This document shows, piece by piece, positions 58,908 through 64,000 of a DNA stretch of 64,000 nucleotides (positions are counted from its first letter, which is position 1; each line of letters starts with the position of its first letter). The notes under the pieces were generated by a model. The model worked only from the letters and a program-made list of their open reading frames with translations, did not search any database and was not told the DNA's origin. Origin of the DNA: Pseudarthrobacter sp. L1SW (GTDB lineage Bacteria > Actinomycetota > Actinomycetes > Actinomycetales > Micrococcaceae); the NCBI RefSeq assembly GCF_020809045.1, contig NZ_CP078079.1, positions 3,100,001-3,164,000 on the forward strand. Reading direction: 5' to 3'. Both the position numbers and the translations under genes were made by a program.

Positions 58908-59882
58908 ATGCCGGATATTCCACCGCTCATCTTGTCCCGGGAACGCATCCTGCTTGGGATCACCCCGAATGAGCTCGCCAAGCGCGTGAAGGCCGGCACT
59001 TTGGTGCGCCTCCGGCACGGCGTGTACACGGAGGGAGTGGCCTGGCGGAATCTGAAGCCATGGGAGCAGTACCGCCTCCGCGTCCAGGCCGCCGCCGAAA
59101 CGTTCGAAAAACCCACGGTCTTCGCGCGGCACTCCGCAGCCAGCGTCTGGGGAGTCCCCACGGTGGGCCTGCACCATCCGGTGGAGGCCCTCACTATGAA
59201 GAACGACGGCGGCCGGTCGCGGGCTGGCGTCCGCCGCCACTACGCGGCGCCGTCGGGGCTTCATGTAGTCAGGCGGGAGGGCCTCCTTGTCACGGACCGC
59301 ATCCGCACCGTCCTGGACCTGGCAGCGCATACTCCCTTCGCCGAGGCCGTTGTACCTATGGACCATGTGCTTCGCCCGGACAGGATCCGGGGGCTGGCTG
59401 CCATCACCAAGGGGGAACTGGAGGGTGACATCGAACCGAACTACTCCGCCGCAGCTGGGCGGAGGATCCGCGCGGTTCTTGAGTTTGCCGATCCCGCCTC
59501 GGGGTCGGCGGGAGAATCCTTAAGCCGGGCCCTGATTCATCTGGCCGGCCTCGAAGCTCCGGTTCTCCAACATGAGTTTGTGGACGCAGCCGGCATGGTG
59601 GGCTACGCGGACTTCTATTGGAAGCAGTGCAAAGTTGTCGGCGAATTCGATGGCGAGGAAAAGTACGTCAAGCCGGAATACCTCAAGGGATGGACCGCGT
59701 CGCAGGCCGTCATAGCGGAAAAGAAGCGCGAGGACCGGATGCGGGCTCTTGGACTGAAGGTTGTGCGCTGGCATTGGGCCGACCTCATGGAAGCCGGGGC
59801 GCTGGAACGGAAGCTGGCAGCGGCCGGCGTGCCCCGCCGTCGTACACGCTCTGCCGTAATCGACTCGCGAACGCGTCCGTGA
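58908..59882 (+). CDS. AbiEi-like protein with C-terminal nuclease-like (DUF559-type) domain
   Basis: A 324-residue protein. The N-terminal 60 residues (GITPNELAKRVKAGTLVRLR HGVYTEG) match the winged-helix domain of AbiEi-type antitoxins. A middle part (HSAASVWGVP, DRIRTVLDLAAHTPFAEAVV) is common in actinobacterial relatives. The C-terminus has YADFYWKQCKVVGEFDGEEK YV and EDRMRALGLKVVRWHWADLM, a PD-(D/E)xK-like pattern of the DUF559 (Vsr-type endonuclease) fold. No AbiEii partner lies nearby, so it is an orphan. These proteins are widespread in Arthrobacter and their role is not established. Confidence 0.75.
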   Translation: MPDIPPLILSRERILLGITPNELAKRVKAGTLVRLRHGVYTEGVAWRNLKPWEQYRLRVQAAAETFEKPTVFARHSAASVWGVPTVGLHHPVEALTMKNDGGRSRAGVRRHYAAPSGLHVVRREGLLVTDRIRTVLDLAAHTPFAEAVVPMDHVLRPDRIRGLAAITKGELEGDIEPNYSAAAGRRIRAVLEFADPASGSAGESLSRALIHLAGLEAPVLQHEFVDAAGMVGYADFYWKQCKVVGEFDGEEKYVKPEYLKGWTASQAVIAEKKREDRMRALGLKVVRWHWADLMEAGALERKLAAAGVPRRRTRSAVIDSRTRP

Positions 59883-60256
59883 CGCGCATAATCCCTGGCG
59901 CCCCCGTAATCCCCGCGTCGACAAGGAACCTGCGCGTCGAGGAGGAATCAGCGCAGCGAACCAGCTCCCGGTAGTCAGCCAGGGTGCTCGAAGAGGTGAC
60001 CGGCTTCGCGTGCGTCTAAGCGGGACCAAGAGGAGCCTGAAAGCCAGCCACCCTTGACGCAGCGCGCGGAAGGTGGACTCGAACCGCCCGAGGAAGCTTT
60101 TGCAGATCCAGGTTCGGGGCTTCCTGAGCCGCAACCGAAGCAACGCGGCGCGGCCTATGGGGATCCTCTGTCGATCGCTTCAGCCCGCCCCGTAACAGTC
60201 GTCGAATTAGCGCATGAAAAGTTTGCATAATTCCCCGGCACAGGTAATCTTCCGGT
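59883..60256. other. Gene-free stretch before the iron box
   Basis: About 370 bp without a convincing gene on either strand. A minus-strand frame covers part of it but overlaps the AbiEi-like gene and is basic and low-complexity. The right end leads to the iron-box promoter of the lipoprotein gene. Confidence 0.45.
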
Positions 60257-60275
60257 TTAGGTAAGGCTAACCTTG
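60257..60275. promoter_or_regulatory. IdeR/DtxR iron box, with a weaker second copy
   Basis: TTAGGTAAGGCTAACCTTG matches the DtxR/IdeR consensus TTAGGTTAGGCTAACCTAA at 16 of 19 positions. A second, weaker copy (TTAGGCAAGGCTGCACTGC) starts at 60280. The pair lies about 105 bp upstream of the lipoprotein gene at 60380, so that gene should be repressed when iron is plentiful. Confidence 0.8.
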
Positions 60276-60379
60276 GCGCTTAGGCAAGGCTGCACTGCCT
60301 CTGTTTCACCCTCCCCAGCGTGGGCTTTCAGTCCCGCCACACCGCAGTTGTTCAAGCACCCCAACCAAAGGAAATTACG

Positions 60380-60958
60380 ATGCTTCGCGCCGCCCTTGCC
60401 GCACTGGCCACCCCCCTTGCCGTCCTCGCACTTAGCGGTTGCGGCACCCAAGCCGCCGCAAACACCCAAGCCTCCGCAAAGGAAGAGGCGTTCGCTGTTC
60501 CGGCCGGCGTTCAGGAGCAGTACCAGGTGCTGGCCGATGAGCTTGCCGAGAAGGGCAAAACGGTCGACTCCGGAGAATGGACGGTTAACCTGATCACCGA
60601 GGCCGCCGAGCCGTGGTTTGACGAGCACGGCACGCATTTCCGTGCTCCGGAGGCCGGCGAGACTCATCACATCGAGATCATCCCGGTTGAGACGTCCACC
60701 GGCAGGATCGTCCCGGACGTGCCCATAAAGCTCGAGGTAGTGAACGCCCAGGACAAGGTGGTGGAGGAGCTGGACCTGAACTTCTACTACTCCACCTTCT
60801 ACCACTACGCCAACAACTTCACGGTTCCCGAAGCCGGGACCTACACGCTGCGTGCAACCCTGGGTGTCCCCACTTTCAACCGCCACGGGGAAGAGTCTGA
60901 GACCCCGGCCCTGGCCAAGGGCGCCACCGTGGAGTTCAAAGACGTCGAGCTGAGCTAG
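60380..60958 (+). CDS. Iron-regulated lipoprotein, P19-like iron transport family
   Basis: A 192-residue lipoprotein from ATG 60380 with AAAGGAAA upstream. The signal peptide LAALATPLAVLALSGC ends in the lipobox LSGC (Cys 20). The mature part contains ETHHIEIIPVETSTGRIVPD, YYSTFYHYANNFTVPEAGTY and TLRATLGVPTFNRHGEES, which match the P19/Tp34-like iron-transport family (PF10634) with metal-binding histidines. It sits behind an iron box, so it probably takes part in iron or copper uptake at the outer membrane face. A membrane protein follows after 78 bp. An FTR1/EfeU-type permease is not in the window. Confidence 0.8.
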   Translation: MLRAALAALATPLAVLALSGCGTQAAANTQASAKEEAFAVPAGVQEQYQVLADELAEKGKTVDSGEWTVNLITEAAEPWFDEHGTHFRAPEAGETHHIEIIPVETSTGRIVPDVPIKLEVVNAQDKVVEELDLNFYYSTFYHYANNFTVPEAGTYTLRATLGVPTFNRHGEESETPALAKGATVEFKDVELS

Positions 60959-61036
60959 GTTCCACATGTCGCTTTCCACCCCTCCGCGGCGCTGCGCCGT
61001 ACAGCGCCGCGGGGAACAGCGCAGCGGGGTTCCGCG

Positions 61037-61648
61037 ATGACAGGCATGGCAACGCATCGGCCTGCCCCGCCGGAGACGGCGCGCCCGCCGGCACCGATGT
61101 CACGCCGGCAAATGCAGCGGCTGGTCCTCCTCGGGGTGCTGTGCACGGCCGGATGGCTGGCTTCGGTGCTGGTGGGGCATTTTGTGGACTGCGGGCCGGA
61201 ACTCCACCGGATCGGGCTTGCCGTTCATATCCTTGCCCTGGTCCTGTCCTTTGGCACCATCCTGGTGGTCGACTGGCTGGGTCTGCTGTGGCTGCTCGGC
61301 AAGATGGAGATGCACGAGTCCGGGAAGCTTGAGGCCGCAGCAAAGCCGCTCATTTGGGGCGGCCTGGCCCTCCTGCTGGTTTCCGGCGCACTGATCAGCC
61401 CCGATCTGGCCAACATGGTCACAGTGGTCAAGCTCGTCGCCGTCCTGGTGCTGATGCTCAACGGCCTCAGCATCGCACCGGCCATGCACCGACTACTCGC
61501 GCTCCCGGCCCGCACACGCTTCAGCGAGTTAACCCGCAGGCTGCGTCTCCGGCTTCTGATCGCACTGACCATCTCCCAGACCTGCTGGTGGACTGCGGTG
61601 CTCATCGGCCTCATCAACAGCACGCTGCGCCGCTGGACCGGCGCCTGA
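61037..61648 (+). CDS. Membrane protein linked to the iron lipoprotein
   Basis: A 203-residue protein with about four to five membrane segments (QRLVLLGVLCTAGWLASVLV, IGLAVHILALVLSFGTILVV, LALLLVSGALISPDLANMVT, and so on). One segment has HFVDCGPELHRIGLAVHILA, whose His residues might bind haem or metal. It resembles CopD-like or DUF2269-like small membrane proteins, but I am not sure. It follows the P19-like lipoprotein in the same direction, and thus is probably under the same iron box. A role in metal or haem handling is inference. Confidence 0.6.
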   Translation: MTGMATHRPAPPETARPPAPMSRRQMQRLVLLGVLCTAGWLASVLVGHFVDCGPELHRIGLAVHILALVLSFGTILVVDWLGLLWLLGKMEMHESGKLEAAAKPLIWGGLALLLVSGALISPDLANMVTVVKLVAVLVLMLNGLSIAPAMHRLLALPARTRFSELTRRLRLRLLIALTISQTCWWTAVLIGLINSTLRRWTGA

Positions 61649-61708
61649 GCCGGGCGCGCCTGCCGCAACATCACCGCCCAGGCGCGCACCGCCGTCGTCT
61701 CCCGGCCC

Positions 61709-61768
61709 AACTAGGTAGCGCTAAGTGTCATTTTGAACCCTCAAAACGACACTTAGCGCTACTTAGTT
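61709..61768. repeat. Long palindrome, 28-nt arms, 4-nt loop
   Basis: The left arm 61709-61736 and right arm 61741-61768 are complementary at 26 of 28 positions around the loop ACCC. The arm contains GTAGCGCTAAGTGTCATTTT. It lies 60 bp after the membrane protein gene. It shares GGTAGCGC with the palindrome at 5899. It is likely a dispersed palindromic element, possibly doubling as a terminator between the plus-strand iron genes and the minus-strand oxidase. Confidence 0.8.
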
Positions 61769-62048
61769 GGGGATGGGACCCGGTCCCGGCCGTGTGGATG
61801 AGGGGTGGTTTGCAGCCGGCGGCACTCATCCCGGGTCCACCCGTGCGGACAATCGCCTCCAGCGCTTTGTCTCGGTTGTTCGCCCAGGCGCGGGCCGCCG
61901 TCGTGCGTTCCTGCCCAGGTACTGTTCCTGCCACCTGGGGGGCGCGCCGCGGACGACGGCGTGTCCCGCCTTTGCAGGGTGTCTCCCCGAAAGCAACTGG
62001 GCGGGAACGCACGCCGGGCAGCCAGACGCTCGATCGCTTCCTGCTTGG

Positions 62049-62163
62049 CAAGTGAGAGAGCGTCGCCCGAAAACCCACGTCAAGTGAGAGAGCGTCGCCC
62101 GGAAACCCACGTCAAGTGCGAGAGCGTCGCCTGAAAACACACGTCAAGTGAGAGAGCGTCGGT
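62049..62163. repeat. 32-bp direct tandem repeat, about 3.6 copies
   Basis: Units begin at 62049, 62081, 62113 and 62145 (last one partial), each 32 bp. The unit is CAAGTGAGAGAGCGTCGCCC followed by GAAAACCCACGT, and the copies differ at one to four positions. The array ends six bases before the stop codon of the minus-strand oxidase gene. The family is the same as at 7720. Confidence 0.9.
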
Positions 62164-62168
62164 GGGGG

Positions 62169-64000
62169 TTAGCGGGTTACCTCCTCCAGCAGCTCGAGGA
62201 CGTGGCGGTAGTCGGCTCCGGTTGCCCGGGTCATGCCCAGCTCGCAGGTGCGGTTGCACGACGCATGGGCCGACGCCCCCAGCTCGGCAACCTCCTCGCC
62301 CTGTTTCCGGGTGGCGGACGCCGTGAGCTCGGGGTGGAGCATGCCACGGTCCCCCGCGAATGCGCAGCAGCCCCAGTTCACCGGGATATCCACCTTCTCT
62401 GCTACTGCAGCGGCCACGGCATCAAGGGAACCGTTGATCCCCATGCGCGTGGAGGAGCAGGTGGGGTGCAGGGCCAGCGACTCGAGCTTTGCGTGGTCCG
62501 GCAGCTTGGGCAGGATGTGCTCGGCGGCGAAGTCCACGGCATCCACGATCCGCAGCGGCCGCTGGCCCACCAGCGGTTCGTCAGATTCCACCGCCTGGCG
62601 CAGTCCCTCCGTGCAGGAGGACGCATCGCAGATGATGGCAAGTTCGCCGTCGCGGGTGGCCTCCCGGAGCGCCGCCAGGGTCTTCCGGCGCATCGTCTCC
62701 TGGCCGGCCGCCATGCCCTTGGAGGACCACGGGGTTCCGCAGCAGAGCCCGTCGATCCCCGGCGGCACCAGCAGGGTGATGCCTGCCCGCGCGCACAGCT
62801 GCTCAAAGCTGTACTGCACGCCCCGCCCCGAAGCCGGCCCATCAGGAGACGAACCCGCCCCAGCCGGCCCGAACATCGTCCCCACGCACGCAGGGAAGTA
62901 GACCGCGTCCGGCGCCCCGACCGGCGTCGGACGTTTCCGCACGGAACCGCCGCCGGGCAGCTCCGGCGAGTACAGCGGCACCGTGTCCGTCCCCAGCACA
63001 GCTCGGGCCGCCTTGTTCGGCGCCGCCACCGCCGCGGCGGGCAGCTTGTCCACCACGGTCAGGGCCAGCGAGGCGCCGCGGGTGACGCCCTCCCAGTGCT
63101 TCGCGGCGGCGTTCCAGGCGCCGTTGGCCACGGGCCCGGCATCGGAACGCCGGAGCCGCTTGACCAGCAGTCCGGTGTTAATGTCCACGGGGCAGGCCGT
63201 CTGGCACATGCCGTCCACGGCGCAGGTCTGCACGGACTCGTAGTCGTAGTCCTTTTCCAGCTGCTGCACCAGCGCCGTGTCCCCGGCCAGGCGGGCGGAC
63301 TCGATGGCGCGCAGGGTGACGATCCGCTGCCGCGGCGTGAGGGTGAGGTCCTTGCTGGGGCACACCGGCTCGCAGTAGCCGCAGGAAACGCAGCGGTCCA
63401 CCTCCTCGGCCACCGGCGGGGCCGTCTTGATGTGGCGCAGGTGCGCCTGGGGGTCGTCGTCCATGAGCACGCCGGGGTTCAGCATCCCGGCGGGATCGAA
63501 CAGCTCCTTGATCCTGCGCATCACGCCGTACAGTTCGTCCCCGTACTGCCGCCGCACGTAGGGCGCCATGACCCGGCCGGTGCCGTGCTCGGCCTTGAGC
63601 GAGCCGCCCTCGCCCAGGACCAGGTCCACCATGTCCTCCGTGAACGAGCTGTACCTCTCCAGCTCCTCGTCCGTGGTGAACCCGTCCGTGAGCATGAAGT
63701 GGACATTGCCGTCCTTCGCGTGGCCGAAGATCACGCTGTTGCTGTAGCTGTACTTGTCGAACAGCCCGATCAGCTCCCGGCATGTCCGGCCCAGGACGGG
63801 CACCGGCACCACAATGTCTTCCAGCAGTGCCGTGGTCCCCTGCGGCCGGGCGCCGGCCACCGAGGCGTACAGGCCCTTGCGGAGGTGCCAGAGCCCGGCC
63901 CGCGCCGAGGCATCGCCGGTGAACCGGGCCTCGGCCGAAAGGTTCAGCCCCGCCAGGAGGGCCTCGCCGCCGTGCTGGAGGGCCGCCAGCTCATCCTGCC
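62169..64000 (-). CDS. FAD-linked oxidase with Fe-S domain (D-lactate dehydrogenase type), 5' end outside window
   Basis: The frame is open to the right edge, so only the C-terminal 610 residues are seen of what is usually a protein of about 950. The visible part starts in the FAD-linked oxidase C-terminal domain (SVIFGHAKDGNVHFMLTDGF, LVLGEGGSLKAEHGTGRVMA, LFDPAGMLNPGVLMDD). It continues with a 4Fe-4S ferredoxin-like domain (CVSCGYCEPVCPSKD, CAVDGMCQTACPVDINTG) and two CCG-type domains (LCCGTPW, WGCCAFAGDRGM, CNRTCELGM). Such fused proteins oxidise D-lactate, glycolate or related 2-hydroxy acids at the membrane. The stop lies six bases from the 32-bp repeat array. Confidence 0.88.
   Translation of the reverse strand, partial: QDELAALQHGGEALLAGLNLSAEARFTGDASARAGLWHLRKGLYASVAGARPQGTTALLEDIVVPVPVLGRTCRELIGLFDKYSYSNSVIFGHAKDGNVHFMLTDGFTTDEELERYSSFTEDMVDLVLGEGGSLKAEHGTGRVMAPYVRRQYGDELYGVMRRIKELFDPAGMLNPGVLMDDDPQAHLRHIKTAPPVAEEVDRCVSCGYCEPVCPSKDLTLTPRQRIVTLRAIESARLAGDTALVQQLEKDYDYESVQTCAVDGMCQTACPVDINTGLLVKRLRRSDAGPVANGAWNAAAKHWEGVTRGASLALTVVDKLPAAAVAAPNKAARAVLGTDTVPLYSPELPGGGSVRKRPTPVGAPDAVYFPACVGTMFGPAGAGSSPDGPASGRGVQYSFEQLCARAGITLLVPPGIDGLCCGTPWSSKGMAAGQETMRRKTLAALREATRDGELAIICDASSCTEGLRQAVESDEPLVGQRPLRIVDAVDFAAEHILPKLPDHAKLESLALHPTCSSTRMGINGSLDAVAAAVAEKVDIPVNWGCCAFAGDRGMLHPELTASATRKQGEEVAELGASAHASCNRTCELGMTRATGADYRHVLELLEEVTR

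Noticed and set aside
60078..60100. tRNA T-arm-like sequence (GGTTCGAGTCC on the minus strand)
   Set aside because: The stem does not pair fully and no acceptor, D or anticodon arms can be drawn around it.

Overview
The window looks like chromosomal DNA of a high-GC actinobacterium, most likely an Arthrobacter/Pseudarthrobacter-type member of the Micrococcaceae. The grounds are the G/C-rich third positions, frequent GTG/TTG starts, a mycothiol-type arsenate reductase, a DtxR/IdeR-type iron box, an LAxTG (class E type) sorting signal, a phenylacetate epoxidase operon and a keto-acid dehydrogenase operon beside an Lrp/AsnC regulator. No rRNA, tRNA, CRISPR array or replication origin was seen. 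Genus assignment is inference.

Layout. 0-7.8 kb: 5' part of a secreted glycosidase-like gene (minus, cut by the window edge), a DUF6671-like protein, a bicarbonate transporter/PII-like pair (sbtA-sbtB) with a convergent winged-helix regulator, a large unusual protein with three near-identical 96-residue lectin-like repeats plus a metzincin-type zinc site, a decayed siderophore-uptake remnant and an alpha/beta hydrolase. 7.8-14.3 kb: E2, E1-beta and E1-alpha of a (probably branched-chain) 2-oxoacid dehydrogenase (minus) and an Lrp/AsnC regulator (plus), now separated by an acyltransferase gene and a small gene bounded by three copies of a related sequence block. 14.8-19.2 kb: two more acyltransferase-3 proteins, a MinD/ParA-type ATPase and two very small membrane proteins. 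19.5-21.1 kb: a dead ISL3-type insertion sequence plus a second solitary IS end.

21.2-45.5 kb is a Wzx/Wzy-type exopolysaccharide locus. One arm (minus, visibly lower GC) holds galE, a GT2, a flippase, a polymerase, a WecG/TagA transferase, a Wzc-like kinase and two GT4 enzymes. A plus arm holds gmd-fcl (GDP-fucose), the initiating phosphoglycosyltransferase, ugd, a DUF4012 protein, a cell-wall-anchored protein with three LANTG motifs and a VanZ-like protein. A second minus arm (high GC) holds galU, a nucleotidyltransferase-like protein, a second Wzc-like kinase, an HPr-kinase-like/PqqD fusion, a free PqqD protein and a Tat-type secreted protein. The sugar genes imply a polymer with fucose, glucuronate and galactose.

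45.7-48.9 kb is an arsenic island: an aquaporin divergent from an ArsR-ArsC fusion, followed by three more ArsC-family proteins and no efflux pump. 49-52.3 kb holds a secreted protein, a seven-repeat YVTN propeller protein and decayed gene fragments. 52.3-57.3 kb is the phenylacetate operon paaABCDE plus a paaG-like isomerase, with a probable PaaR operator upstream. 57.6-64 kb holds a secreted protein, an AbiEi-like protein, an iron-box-controlled P19-like lipoprotein with a membrane protein, and the 3' part of a large FAD/Fe-S oxidase cut by the window edge.

Beyond genes, two repeat families stand out: 32-bp direct tandem repeats lying just after the stop codons at 7830 and 62169, and two very long palindromes (arms of 28-30 nt) at 5899 and 61709 that share the core GGTAGCGC.
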